This document shows positions 50,334 through 59,389 of a DNA stretch of 64,000 bases, piece after piece. Numbering within the stretch: position 1 is the stretch's first letter; every line of letters begins with the position of its first letter. The notes beneath the pieces were generated by a model. The model was not told the DNA's origin. It worked only from the letters and a program-made list of their open reading frames with translations, and searched no databases. The stretch is from Streptomyces caniscabiei (GTDB taxonomy: Bacteria; Actinomycetota; Actinomycetes; Streptomycetales; Streptomycetaceae). The position numbers and the translations under genes were made by a program. The stretch lies in contig NZ_JABXWI010000004.1 in the NCBI RefSeq assembly GCF_014930365.1, positions 682,001 through 746,000 of the forward strand, given 5' to 3'.

Positions 50334-52763
50334 ATGGAACTCGCGACGATGAGGAGCCGCAAGGTTACGCACGGCGACACCCCTGCGTACGCCCTGGACG
50401 GTGCCGCCACCGCGCGGGCGGCCATGGACGGCGACGGCACGATCGTCGAGTGGAGCGAGGGCGCCCGACGGCTGCTGGGCTGGCACGCGACGGAGGTCGT
50501 GGGCCGCCCCGCCGAGGAGCTGCTGGCCCCGGGGGGCTCCTTCCTGCCGCCCCCGCCGGGCAGCCGCAGCTGGAACGGGACGCTCGCGCTGCGTCACCGC
50601 GACGGCCGGACGGTGACCGCGTGGCTGCTCGCCCACCACCGGGGCCTGAAGAACGCCGACGGCGACGGCAGCTGGCTGGTTCTCTGCCCGCTGGACGATC
50701 CCGGCCCCCTGGGGCGGGACGATCCGCTCGCGGCGGCCGTCATGGTCCAGTCGCCGTGCGCCATGGCCGTCTTCGACGACCACCTCCGGCTGCGCGGTAT
50801 CAACGACGTGATGGCGGACGCCGTGGGGATGCCGGAGGAGAACCTCCGGGGCCTGCACATGTCCGAGATCATCGGCGGCCGCCAGGGCGAGAAGCTGGAG
50901 CAGCAGCTGCGCGAGGTGCTGGCCCTCGGCCGTCGCAAGGACGTGCAGACCTTCCTGCGGGCCGCCGACGAGAACCGCGCCCACGCCTGGTCGGCGGCGA
51001 TCGCCCCGCTCACGGACGAGTCCGGGGTGCCGATCGGGGTCTGTGTCACCGGGCACGACATCACCGAGCAGTACCTGGCGCGGCAGCGCCTGCAGCTGGT
51101 GAACGAGGCGAGCATCCGCATCGGCACCACCCTCGACGTACGGCGCACCGCGCAGGAGCTGGCGGACGTGTGCGTGCCGGTCCTCGCCGACTTCGTCAGC
51201 GTCGACCTCATGCAGTCCCTCGACCACGGCGACGAGCCGCACGAGGGCCCGCTCTCCGCGCCCTTCACCCTGCGCCGCGCCGCCCACCAGTCGGTGACCC
51301 CCGGCTGCCCCGAGGCGGTGGTCGAGGTGGGCCGGACCGACGTCTACCCGGCGACCTCCCCGCAGGCCGCGTCCCTGACGGTCGGCCACACCGTCGTGGC
51401 GACGGACCCGGCGAACACCCTCGTGGACTGGCTCGCCTGGGACCCGATACGCGGCCGGCGGGTCAAGGAGCTGGGTGTCCACACCACCATGTCGGTACCG
51501 ATCCGGGCCCGGGGCACCACCCTCGGCGTGGCCGTCCTGACCCGGTTCAAACGGCTCGACCCCTACACCGCCGACGACGAGCTGCTGGCCGAGGAGGTCA
51601 CGGCCCGCGCCGCCGTCTGCATCGACAACGCCCGCCGGTACTCCCGCGAGCGCGAGACCGCCCTCGCCCTCCAGCGCAGCCTGCTCCCCCAGACCCTGCC
51701 CCGCATGCCCGCCCTGGAGGCCGCCTCCCGCTACCTCCCGGCGGCCCAGGCCGGGGTCGGCGGCGACTGGTTCGACGTCATCCCGCTGTCCGGGATGCGG
51801 GTCGCCATGGTCGTCGGCGACGTCGTCGGACACGGCGTGCAGGCCTCCGCCACCATGGGCCGGCTGCGGACCGCCGTGCGCACCCTCGCCGACGTCGACC
51901 TCGCCCCCGACGAACTCCTCACCCACCTCGACGACCTCGTCGTACGCCTGTCCGCCGAGGCCGGCAGCGAGGGGGTGACCGGCGAGGTGGGCGCCACCTG
52001 CCTGTACGCCGTCTACGACCCGGTGACCCGGCGCTGCACCTTCGCCCGTGCCGGACATCCGCCGCCGGTGGTCCTGGACCCCGACGGACGGCCCATGGAG
52101 GTCGAAGTGCCGTCGGGACAGCCCCTGGGCCTCGGCGGACTTCCCTTCGAGTCCGCCGAACTCGAACTGCCCGAGGGCACGGTCATCGCCCTCTACACCG
52201 ACGGCCTGATCGAGACCCGGGACCGGGACATCGACACCGGCCAGGAGCTGCTGGCGGAGGCACTGTCCGGCCGCAAGGGGTCGCTGGACGACATCTGCCA
52301 GGACGTCGTGCAGTCCCTGCTCCCGGCGAACGGCGCCCCCGACGACGTGGCGCTGCTGCTGGCCCGCACCCGCGGGCTGCGGGCGGAGCGGGTGGCGACC
52401 TGGTCGATCCCCGCCGACCCCGCGTTCGTCGCCCGGACCCGCCAGTACGTGCTGACGCAGATGGCGCTGTGGGGCATCAGCGAGTCGGCGTTCACGGCGG
52501 AGCTGGTGGTGAGCGAACTGGTCACCAACGCCATCCGGCACGGCGCCCCGCCCATCCAGCTGCGCCTGATCCACGACGACACCACCCTGATCTGCGAGGT
52601 GTCGGACGGCAGCGGCACGGCCCCGCATCTGCGCCGGGCCAAGACCTTCGACGAGGGCGGGCGCGGTCTGCTGCTCGTGGCCCAGCTGACCCAGCGGTGG
52701 GGCAGCCGGCACACCGAGGACGGCAAGACGATCTGGGCGGATCTGACGCTGTCGGAGGAGTGA
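50334..52763 (+). CDS. SpoIIE-type PP2C phosphatase with PAS, GAF and kinase-like ATPase domains (3)
   Basis: 809 residues from ATG 50334, or 804 from ATG 50349. PAS (about 25-115, DGDGTIVEWSEGARRLLGWH), second PAS (about 130-245), GAF (about 255-405), PP2C (about 430-650, GVGGDWFDVIPL and VGDVVGHGVQA) and HATPase (about 670-805, SELVTNAIRHGAPP and GRGLLLVAQL). This is the same plan as the copy at 8493 with PAS in place of the first GAF. Expected to sense internal or redox/light cues and switch an anti-sigma/anti-anti-sigma pair. Divergent from the GH2 gene. Confidence 0.9.
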   Translation: MELATMRSRKVTHGDTPAYALDGAATARAAMDGDGTIVEWSEGARRLLGWHATEVVGRPAEELLAPGGSFLPPPPGSRSWNGTLALRHRDGRTVTAWLLAHHRGLKNADGDGSWLVLCPLDDPGPLGRDDPLAAAVMVQSPCAMAVFDDHLRLRGINDVMADAVGMPEENLRGLHMSEIIGGRQGEKLEQQLREVLALGRRKDVQTFLRAADENRAHAWSAAIAPLTDESGVPIGVCVTGHDITEQYLARQRLQLVNEASIRIGTTLDVRRTAQELADVCVPVLADFVSVDLMQSLDHGDEPHEGPLSAPFTLRRAAHQSVTPGCPEAVVEVGRTDVYPATSPQAASLTVGHTVVATDPANTLVDWLAWDPIRGRRVKELGVHTTMSVPIRARGTTLGVAVLTRFKRLDPYTADDELLAEEVTARAAVCIDNARRYSRERETALALQRSLLPQTLPRMPALEAASRYLPAAQAGVGGDWFDVIPLSGMRVAMVVGDVVGHGVQASATMGRLRTAVRTLADVDLAPDELLTHLDDLVVRLSAEAGSEGVTGEVGATCLYAVYDPVTRRCTFARAGHPPPVVLDPDGRPMEVEVPSGQPLGLGGLPFESAELELPEGTVIALYTDGLIETRDRDIDTGQELLAEALSGRKGSLDDICQDVVQSLLPANGAPDDVALLLARTRGLRAERVATWSIPADPAFVARTRQYVLTQMALWGISESAFTAELVVSELVTNAIRHGAPPIQLRLIHDDTTLICEVSDGSGTAPHLRRAKTFDEGGRGLLLVAQLTQRWGSRHTEDGKTIWADLTLSEE

Positions 52764-52911
52764 GCACGACGGCGCCGCGGTGAGCCCGGTCTCACTCCCG
52801 GGCCGCACGCGTGTTCGCCGGACGTCGGCGGGCAGTTGTAGGGTGCCCCAGTCTCCGCGCCGTCGAGCGCCCTGACGTCCCCCCGATGAAGCACACCCCG
52901 AAAGCCCTGCC

Positions 52912-54171
52912 GTGAACACCGCCCTCGCCGAGGTCCTGTCCGTCGTCCTGCTCGTCGTCGTCCTCGGCTGCGCGGTCGCCCGCCCCTTCGGGCTGCCGGA
53001 GGCGGTGGTCGCCGTACCGGCCGCCGGGATCGCCGTCGCCGCCGGTGCCGTCTCCCTGGAGCACGCCCGGGCGGAGGCCGAGCTGCTGGGCCCGGTCCTC
53101 GGGTTCCTCGCCGCCGTGCTCGTGCTGGCCAAGCTCTGCGACGACGAGGGGCTCTTCCAGGCGTGCGGGGCGTGGATGGCGCGCGCGTCGGCGGGGCGGC
53201 CCCGGCGGCTGCTGGGGTCGACGTTCGCGCTGGCCTCCGGCATCACGGCGGTGCTCAGCCTGGACGCGACGGTCGTCCTGCTCACTCCGGTGGTGTTCGC
53301 GACGGTGGCCCGGCTGGGCGCCCGCCCCAAGCCGCATCTCTACGCCACCGCGCATCTGTCGAACACGGCCTCGCTGCTGCTGCCCGTGTCCAACCTCACC
53401 AACCTGCTGGCGTTCACGGCCAGCGGGCTGACCTTCACCCGGTTCGCGCTGCTGATGGCGGCGCCGTGGGCGGTCGCCGTGGCCGCCGAGTACCTGGTGT
53501 TCCGGCGGTTCTTCGCGGCCGATCTGGACGCCGGGGCGCCCGCGCCCGAGGAGGCCGTCGAGGCGCCGGAGCTGCCGATGTTCGCGCTGGTCACGGTCGT
53601 GTGCACGCTCGCCGGATTCGTACTGACGTCCGTGCTCGGCATCGAGCCGGTGTGGGCGGCGCTGGCCGGGGCCCTGGTGCTCTCGGTCCGCGCGCTGGTC
53701 CGCCGGACCACGAGCCCGCGCGCGCTCTTCCACTCCCTCTCCCTGCCCTTCCTCGCGTTCGTGCTGGCGCTGGGCGTGGTGGTGCGCGCGGTCGTCGACA
53801 ACGGGCTCGCCGACGCGCTGGGCCGGGTGATGCCGTCCGGCACCGGGCTGCTCGCCCTCCTCGGTGTCGCCGCCCTCGCGGCCGTGCTGTCCAACGTCAT
53901 CAACAACCTGCCCGCGGTCCTGGTGCTGGTCCCGCTGGCCGCGCCGCTCGGCACGGGCGCCGTGCTCGCCGTGCTCCTCGGCGTCAACATCGGCCCGAAC
54001 CTGACGTACGCCGGTTCCCTGGCCACCCTGCTGTGGCGGCGCATCGTCCACCAGCACGATCACGGTGTGGACCTGGGAGAGTTCACCCGCCTCGGCCTCC
54101 TCACCGTCCCGGCGGCCCTGGTGTCGTCGGTGGTGGCGCTGTGGCTGTCGCTGCTGGCCTTCGGCGGCTGA
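52912..54171 (+). CDS. ArsB/SLC13-type ion transporter
   Basis: 419 residues from GTG 52912. About 11-12 membrane helices filling the whole chain. Typical ArsB/NhaD/CitM signatures: SLDATVVLLTPVVFA, TAHLSNTASLLLPVSNLTNL and VLSNVINNLPAVLVLVPL, with GVNIGPNLTYAGSLATLLW near the end. These are the paired discontinuous-helix motifs of the superfamily. Substrate could be arsenite, citrate, another anion or Na+/H+. No arsenical resistance gene is adjacent, so arsenite is only one option. Confidence 0.85.
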   Translation: MNTALAEVLSVVLLVVVLGCAVARPFGLPEAVVAVPAAGIAVAAGAVSLEHARAEAELLGPVLGFLAAVLVLAKLCDDEGLFQACGAWMARASAGRPRRLLGSTFALASGITAVLSLDATVVLLTPVVFATVARLGARPKPHLYATAHLSNTASLLLPVSNLTNLLAFTASGLTFTRFALLMAAPWAVAVAAEYLVFRRFFAADLDAGAPAPEEAVEAPELPMFALVTVVCTLAGFVLTSVLGIEPVWAALAGALVLSVRALVRRTTSPRALFHSLSLPFLAFVLALGVVVRAVVDNGLADALGRVMPSGTGLLALLGVAALAAVLSNVINNLPAVLVLVPLAAPLGTGAVLAVLLGVNIGPNLTYAGSLATLLWRRIVHQHDHGVDLGEFTRLGLLTVPAALVSSVVALWLSLLAFGG

Positions 54172-54187
54172 CCGGCGAGGATTCCCC

Positions 54188-55093
54188 TCAGCCGCCGTCC
54201 CGCAGCAGCTGTCTGTACTCCCCCGGCGGCACCCCGTAGCGCTGCCGGAACACCCTGCTGAAGTGGAACGGGCTGGCGAACCCGGAGGCGGCGGCCACGC
54301 GCTCCACCGGGAGTCCGGTGGCCTCCAGGAGCCGGGCGGCGTGCAGCAGCCGGGCCTGGCTCAGGGCCCGCATCGGGGAGTGGCCGAGCTGCTCGGTGAA
54401 GAGGTGCGCGAAGCGGGACGGGGAGAGGGAGACCCCCTCGGCGAGGGAGCGGACGGTGTGCGGGGCGGCGGGGTCGGCGGCGATCAGGTCCTCGGCCCGG
54501 CGGATCCTCGGGTCGGCCCCCGACCGGCGGGGCTCCGCCCGGGCGGCGGTCAGCAGCACCACCTCCTCCAGTGAGCACAGGGCGAGTTCACGGGCGGCGG
54601 TGCCGTGCGCGACGGCGACCTCCTCACCGGACGGGTCGGCGCCCGGGCCCGGCGGTGCGCCCTCGCCGGTCCAGCGGGCGTCGGCGAGCATGCGGCGGAA
54701 GGCCGCGTCGACCCGGTCACGGATGCCGGCCGGGGCCGCGGGGAGGGCGTGGACACGGTCGGCGGTCTCGTGGGGGCGCAGCCAGGCGGTCCAGGACGGG
54801 CGTGCCTGGCAGTGCACCCACCAGAACGCCCAGTGCCGGGCGCCGGGCCGGACCGTGTAGTGCTGCGGCACCCCCGGGCCGAGGACCACCAGGTCGCCCG
54901 GGCCCGCCGGGATCCGTGTCCCGCCCTGCCGCAGCAGTCCCGCGCCGCCCGTGGTCCAGACGAACAGCCAGCTGTCCGCGCCGCGCGGCCGGTGCACGGC
55001 GTAGGAGGGCCGCTGGTCGAAGCGCCCGATGATCACCTGGCCCGGCGACGGATTGACGGGCGCAGCAGTCCTGGGCAGGTCGTCAGCACGCAC
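54188..55093 (-). CDS. AraC family regulator with cupin sensor
   Basis: 301 residues if started at GTG 55093, which has GGGAGG at seven bases; ATG 55099 is too close to that site. The N-terminal cupin (WLFVWTTGGAGLLRQGGTRI, VPQHYTVRPGARHWAFWWVH) is followed by two C-terminal HTH motifs (VRSLAEGVSLSPSRFAHLF; ERVAAASGFASPFHFSRVFR). Sugar-responsive AraC/XylS type. It is divergent from the phytanoyl-CoA dioxygenase gene across 70 bp and is the obvious candidate regulator. Convergent and only 16 bp from the ion-transporter gene. Confidence 0.87.
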   Translation of the reverse strand: MRADDLPRTAAPVNPSPGQVIIGRFDQRPSYAVHRPRGADSWLFVWTTGGAGLLRQGGTRIPAGPGDLVVLGPGVPQHYTVRPGARHWAFWWVHCQARPSWTAWLRPHETADRVHALPAAPAGIRDRVDAAFRRMLADARWTGEGAPPGPGADPSGEEVAVAHGTAARELALCSLEEVVLLTAARAEPRRSGADPRIRRAEDLIAADPAAPHTVRSLAEGVSLSPSRFAHLFTEQLGHSPMRALSQARLLHAARLLEATGLPVERVAAASGFASPFHFSRVFRQRYGVPPGEYRQLLRDGG

Positions 55094-55163
55094 AGGCATC
55101 CTCCCGAAAGGTACGCGGACCTAGCTTGGAGCACAGGGACGACGCCGAGAAGGGATGCCGCGT

Positions 55164-55958
55164 ATGACAGTCACGGACAACACGGAGTTCGAGGAGAACG
55201 GGTATGTGGTGGTGCGGGGACTGTTCACGCCCACCGAGATCGAGCAGTTGTGCGACCGGTTCGCGGCGCTCCCGGCCGGCGGACCGATCCCGGGGCACTT
55301 CCAGCCCCGCCCGGTCCCGGCCGACGGTCCGGCGGACCCGTTGCATGTCTACCCCCGCGTGATGCATCCGCACCGCATCGACGACCTCTCGCTGCGGGTC
55401 CTCCTCGACACCCGGCTGCGGGAGATCCTCGAAGGGCTGCTCGGGGAGGAGGTCCTCGCCGCGCAGAGCATGTTCTACTTCAAGCCGCCGGGGGCCCGGG
55501 GGCAGGCGCTGCACCAGGACAACTTCTATCTGCGGGTCGAGCCGGGGACGTGTGTGGCCGCGTGGATCGCCTGCGACGTGATCGACCGGGACAACGGCGG
55601 TCTGGAGGTCGTGCCGGGGACGCACCGGATGGATCTGTTCTGCCCGGAGGTGGCCGACTCGGAGGTGTCGTTCGCCCGCGAGTACGTCGCTCCGCCGCCC
55701 GGTCTGTCCCCCGTGCCCGTCGACATGGCGCCGGGTGACGTCCTCTTCTTCAACGGCAGCCTGGTCCACGGCTCCCAGCCCAACGGGACCACCGACCGCT
55801 TCCGCCGTTCCTTCATCGGCCACTACGTGGGCCGCTCCGCCGAACGCATCGGCCGCTACTACGAGACGCTGACCATGAGCGGCGCCCCCGTGGCCCTCCC
55901 GGAGAGCGAGGGAGCGGGCCCGTGCGGCACGGAGTTCGAGCCGGTGGGCGCCCACTGA
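55164..55958 (+). CDS. Phytanoyl-CoA dioxygenase (PhyH) family protein
   Basis: 264 residues from ATG 55164 with AAGGG nine bases upstream; ATG 55155 is too near that site. The Fe(II)/2-oxoglutarate facial triad is H117-x-D119 (LHQDNFYLR) and H202 (LVHGSQPN). The 2-oxoglutarate-binding Arg is in RFRRSFIGHY (about 214). PhyH enzymes hydroxylate acyl-CoA, polyketide or compatible-solute substrates; ectoine hydroxylase is a relative, but no ectoine genes are present. Probably controlled by the divergent AraC protein in response to a sugar-like ligand. Confidence 0.87.
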   Translation: MTVTDNTEFEENGYVVVRGLFTPTEIEQLCDRFAALPAGGPIPGHFQPRPVPADGPADPLHVYPRVMHPHRIDDLSLRVLLDTRLREILEGLLGEEVLAAQSMFYFKPPGARGQALHQDNFYLRVEPGTCVAAWIACDVIDRDNGGLEVVPGTHRMDLFCPEVADSEVSFAREYVAPPPGLSPVPVDMAPGDVLFFNGSLVHGSQPNGTTDRFRRSFIGHYVGRSAERIGRYYETLTMSGAPVALPESEGAGPCGTEFEPVGAH

Positions 55959-55974
55959 GCGGGCCCGCGCCGCC

Positions 55975-56640
55975 TCAGCCCAGTTCGAGGAGCCCCAGCC
56001 GGACCGCCTCGGACACCGTGCTCGCCCGGTTCTCGGTGCCGAGCTTGCGGTAGACGCGGACCAGGTGGGTCTTGACCGTGGCCTCGGTGAGATGGAGGGC
56101 GGCGGCGATGGCCCGGTTGCTGCGGCCCAGCGCCAGCAGCCGTACGACCTCGATCTCCCGGTCGCTCAGGGCGGTCCCCGGATCGGCCAGGTGACCGGCG
56201 AGGTGTCCGGCGGCCTCGGGGGCGAGCCCCATGCCGCCGGCCGCCGCGGCGCGCACGGCCCGGAACAGTTCCTCGGGCGGGCCGGCCTTGAGGACGTAAC
56301 CCCGGGCGCCGGCCTCCATGGCCCGGACGACGTCGCCCTGGGTGGCGGAGCCGGTGAGGACGACGACCCGGCTGCGGGGGGACCCGGCCGTGATGCGCCG
56401 GGTCGCGTCCAGGCCGTTGACCGGGCGGTCGGGGGCCGTGTCGCCGGTGAGGCGGAGGTCCATCAGCACCACGTCGGGGCCGAGCCGCGCGGCGAGCCGT
56501 ACGGCCTCCTCGCCGTCGCCGGTCTCGCCGACCACGTCGAAGCCGGGCTCCCCGGTGAGGAGGGCGCGCAGGCCGGCCCGCACGACCATGTGATCGTCCA
56601 CGATCAGGACGCGCAGCGGGGTGTCGGTCGCGGCGGTCAC
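55975..56640 (-). CDS. NarL-family response regulator
   Basis: 221 residues from GTG 56640, overlapping the kinase stop by GTGA. Receiver domain with D15/D16, phosphoacceptor D61 (VVLMDLRL), Thr in VVLTGSA and Lys in GYVLKAG. LuxR-type HTH at about 155-215 (LSDREIEVVRLLALGRSNRA, ATVKTHLVRVYRKLG). Partner of the adjacent kinase. Targets unknown; the PhyH gene is convergent and the orphan binding protein lies upstream. Confidence 0.92.
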   Translation of the reverse strand: MTAATDTPLRVLIVDDHMVVRAGLRALLTGEPGFDVVGETGDGEEAVRLAARLGPDVVLMDLRLTGDTAPDRPVNGLDATRRITAGSPRSRVVVLTGSATQGDVVRAMEAGARGYVLKAGPPEELFRAVRAAAAGGMGLAPEAAGHLAGHLADPGTALSDREIEVVRLLALGRSNRAIAAALHLTEATVKTHLVRVYRKLGTENRASTVSEAVRLGLLELG

Positions 56641-57881
56641 CGGTCGCCCGCCGGGCCCGCCAGGGCGAGGGCGCCCACGGGGAGGCTGGCGCGGGCCAGG
56701 GTGCCCCGGCCGGGAGCGCTGCGGACGGTGAGCGATCCGCCGAGGGCGTCCAGACGCTCGCGGCCGGCGGGCAGGCCGAGGCCCCGGTCTCCCGGTCCCG
56801 CGGGGGTCGCCCCCGGGTCGAAGCCCACACCGTCGTCCCGCACCTCGACGGTGACGGCCGTGTCGTCGCGATGGTCGAGGGTGACCCAGACGTGCCGGGC
56901 GCGGGCGTGCTCGCAGGCGTTGGCCACCAGTCCCTGCGCGACGCGCAGCAGGGCGGCGGCCCGGTCGCGCGGCAGGCCGCCCGGCTCGCCCTCGGTACGG
57001 AACACCACCCGCGAGGGAGTGGTCGTGGTGCGGGCGCAGAAGCTGTGCAACGCGGTGGCGAGGTCGGCGTGTTCCAGGGCGGGCGGGGTGAGGTCGCTGA
57101 TGACGGTGCGGGTCTCGGCGAGCTGGGTGCCCAGCGCGTCGACGACCGTGCGGAGCCGGGTCCTGGCGAGGTCGGGGCGGCGGTCCCAGTCACGGTCGGC
57201 CGCCTGGAGGAGCATCCGGCTGCCGGCGAGTTCCTGGGCGAGGGTGTCGTGCAGGTCGCGGGCGATCCGGGCGCGCTCGGCGAGCCGGCCGGCCTCGCGC
57301 TGGTTCCGTGCCAACTCGGCGCGGGTGCGCCGCAGTTCGCCGAGGAGGCGCTGCTGGGCGTGGTAGAGGGCGACCGTGGCCCACAGTGCGGCGACCGGGG
57401 GGAGGAGCTGTTCGGGATGGACGGTTCCGGAGGCCCGGGCGATCAGCAGGACGAGCGGGCCGGTGATCACGCCGACGACGGCGACCGCCGTACGGCCCGT
57501 GAACATGCGCAGGGCGAGGATCGCGAGCGGGAGCACCAGCCAGGTGTAGGCGGTGGCGGCCGGAGCCGGCATCTCCCAGGAGACCCGGCACCACAGCGCC
57601 AGCAGCGCGCCGAGCCACAGCGGGCGGCCCCATCGGCCCAGCCGGTCCCAGAGGGCGAGGCCGGCCACGTACCCGACCGCCAACAGGGCGACGAGCGGGA
57701 CCAGTTGCCAGCACAGCGCGCGGTTCAGGTCGGCGAGGCGGACGGCTCCGCCGACGACGACGGTCAGGAACAGCAGGTCCGGCAGCCGCCGAAGCGGCGG
57801 TAAACCTCGGCGCGGGACGGCGGGGGCGGCGATGGCGGGCACGGCGGCGGCGATTCCCTCTGCGACGGTCCGGACGGGCAC
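56637..57881 (-). CDS. Membrane sensor histidine kinase (HisKA_3 type)
   Basis: 414 residues from GTG 57881. Five or so hydrophobic helices at about 32-165, then the dimerisation box ERARIARDLHDTLAQELAGS with phospho-His, and an ATPase domain with QGLVANACEHARA and VRDDGVGFDPG. No large external sensor domain, so signals are probably sensed within the membrane. Codon 27 (57801-57803 on the plus strand) is TTA, so the kinase, and by coupling its regulator, should be translated mainly when bldA tRNA is active. Confidence 0.92.
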   Translation of the reverse strand: MPVRTVAEGIAAAVPAIAAPAVPRRGLPPLRRLPDLLFLTVVVGGAVRLADLNRALCWQLVPLVALLAVGYVAGLALWDRLGRWGRPLWLGALLALWCRVSWEMPAPAATAYTWLVLPLAILALRMFTGRTAVAVVGVITGPLVLLIARASGTVHPEQLLPPVAALWATVALYHAQQRLLGELRRTRAELARNQREAGRLAERARIARDLHDTLAQELAGSRMLLQAADRDWDRRPDLARTRLRTVVDALGTQLAETRTVISDLTPPALEHADLATALHSFCARTTTTPSRVVFRTEGEPGGLPRDRAAALLRVAQGLVANACEHARARHVWVTLDHRDDTAVTVEVRDDGVGFDPGATPAGPGDRGLGLPAGRERLDALGGSLTVRSAPGRGTLARASLPVGALALAGPAGDR

Positions 57882-57968
57882 GGGGCTGGCGGGGCCAGCC
57901 GAGTGTAGGCCGTGACACGTGTGACCGGGGTAAAGGAGTGCGCCGTATCCGCCGCGCCCGGCGGGTGG

Positions 57969-59111
57969 TTACCGCCCGGGGTGCAGGCCCAGGAAGCCCG
58001 GCGTCGGGTCGCCCTTGACCTCGCCGAAGTAGAGGGCGAAGGTCTGCTTCCACCGCTCGACCTGGGCGCGGTCCTCCATGAAGCGGGGGAAGCCGTCGAG
58101 GTGCGCGTTCGGGTAGGTCCAGATGGGCTTCAGTCCGCCGGTGGGGGTGATGTCGGTGCGGACGGACCAGGAGGAGCCCTGCTGGCGTTCGTCGGACAGG
58201 GCCCAGTTGAGGTACAGCTTGGCGGCGGTGGGGTGGGCGGCCTTCTTGAGGATCGCGGCGCGCTGGCCCCAGGCCATGAAGGGGTGGCCGTCGGCGACCG
58301 CGAAGCGGGTCGGGGCCGTGGCGGGCGCGGTCAGCGAGCCGGACCCGCCGACGCCGATGGCCTTCTGCTTGGCGTTGACCGCGACACCCGGGCTGTGCGA
58401 ACCGCGGTTGAACTGCGGCTGCTGGGCGGCGAACTTCGCGATCCAGTCCCAGCCGTAGGCCTCCTGGTAGAGGGAGAAGAGGTAGAGCACCGCGTCGTCG
58501 TCGTGCGGGTAGGAGGAGGCGATGGCGCCCTTCCAGCGCGGGTCGACCAGCTCCTGCGGCGACTTGGGCGCGTTCCCGGCGACGGCTTCGACGCCGTACA
58601 TGTAGCTGAAAGCGGTGACCCGGATGGCCGTCCAGGCGCCCTGCGGGTCGCGGAAGTCCTTGTACAACCGGGAGAAGCCGGCGGGCTTGTAGGGCAACAG
58701 CTTGCCCTGGCGCTTCCAGCGGGTGAAGTCCTGGAGCGTCTGGAGCTGGACGACGTCGGGGACCAGGGTGTCGGTCGCGAGCTGGTTGTCGACGCGGACG
58801 TCGTGGTACTTGCTGTAGTCCACGACCATCGTCAGGTCGATGTCGGGGAAGCGGGTGCGGAACGCCTGGGCCGTGGCGTCCTGCTGGGTGGCGGTGTCGC
58901 CGCCCGCGTAGATGACGAGCCTGCCGCCCTCGGCGACCGCGTCGCGGTACAGCTCGTCGAGGGAGCGGGTCTCCTCGGCGCCCGGCGAGGCCGTACGGGC
59001 GCCGGCTGCCGACGCGGTGGCGGCCTGGGCGGCGCCGGTCGCGGCGAGGCCGCCGAGCGCGACGCCCGCTCCGGTGGTGAGGATGCGTCGCCTGCTGAAG
59101 CTGCTTGCCAT
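57969..59111 (-). CDS. Tat-exported family 1 solute-binding protein, orphan
   Basis: 380 residues from ATG 59111. Tat signal SFSRRRILTTGAGVALGGLA. The body resembles iron(III)/thiamine-type family 1 binding proteins: GGRLVIYAGGDTATQQDATA, DVVQLQTLQDFTRWKRQGKL, VDPRWKGAIASSYPHDDDA, and the C-terminal AHPTAAKLYLNWALSDERQQ. No permease or ATPase gene lies beside it, so it must use a transporter encoded elsewhere or act as a sensor. A 22-bp palindrome lies about 108 bp upstream, shared with the divergent LuxR-type regulator. Confidence 0.88.
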   Translation of the reverse strand: MASSFSRRRILTTGAGVALGGLAATGAAQAATASAAGARTASPGAEETRSLDELYRDAVAEGGRLVIYAGGDTATQQDATAQAFRTRFPDIDLTMVVDYSKYHDVRVDNQLATDTLVPDVVQLQTLQDFTRWKRQGKLLPYKPAGFSRLYKDFRDPQGAWTAIRVTAFSYMYGVEAVAGNAPKSPQELVDPRWKGAIASSYPHDDDAVLYLFSLYQEAYGWDWIAKFAAQQPQFNRGSHSPGVAVNAKQKAIGVGGSGSLTAPATAPTRFAVADGHPFMAWGQRAAILKKAAHPTAAKLYLNWALSDERQQGSSWSVRTDITPTGGLKPIWTYPNAHLDGFPRFMEDRAQVERWKQTFALYFGEVKGDPTPGFLGLHPGR

Positions 59112-59218
59112 GTGGGGGAAGGTCCTTTCCGAGCTGATCCGTCGGGCGTGCCGCCGCCGCGACAACGCAAGTCTGTGATCGGCGGGGGCCGCCGCGCGTC
59201 GCCCGTAAGCCGCCGATC

Positions 59219-59240
59219 CGTTCAACCGTTCGGTTGAACG
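59219..59240. promoter_or_regulatory. 22-bp palindrome in a divergent promoter region
   Basis: CGTTCAACCG (59219-59228) and CGGTTGAACG (59231-59240) are exact inverted copies around TT. The site lies in the 278-bp region between the orphan binding-protein gene (minus) and the LAL regulator gene (plus), and looks like an operator for a dimeric repressor or activator. Confidence 0.6.
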
Positions 59241-59389
59241 CACGGCCTCATCCGTCACGGTGCGCCCCCTGCGCACCGCTCTCGCCCGATGACCATGTAC
59301 GCCCGGCCGCACGCTGATTGAATGGGGCGGCTTCACCAAAACCTCATACGGCCTGCACAAGAGGCCCCTGTTCGAAGGGCGTCGTCGTC

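Noticed and set aside
50241..53330. A 1029-residue minus-strand open frame
   Set aside because: It runs antisense through SpoIIE phosphatase 3 and the transporter gene, with repetitive Gly/Arg/Val composition and no domain.
57905..57935. ACACGTGT palindrome upstream of the histidine kinase as an operator
   Set aside because: Only 8 bp and close to random expectation; no second copy or known regulator.
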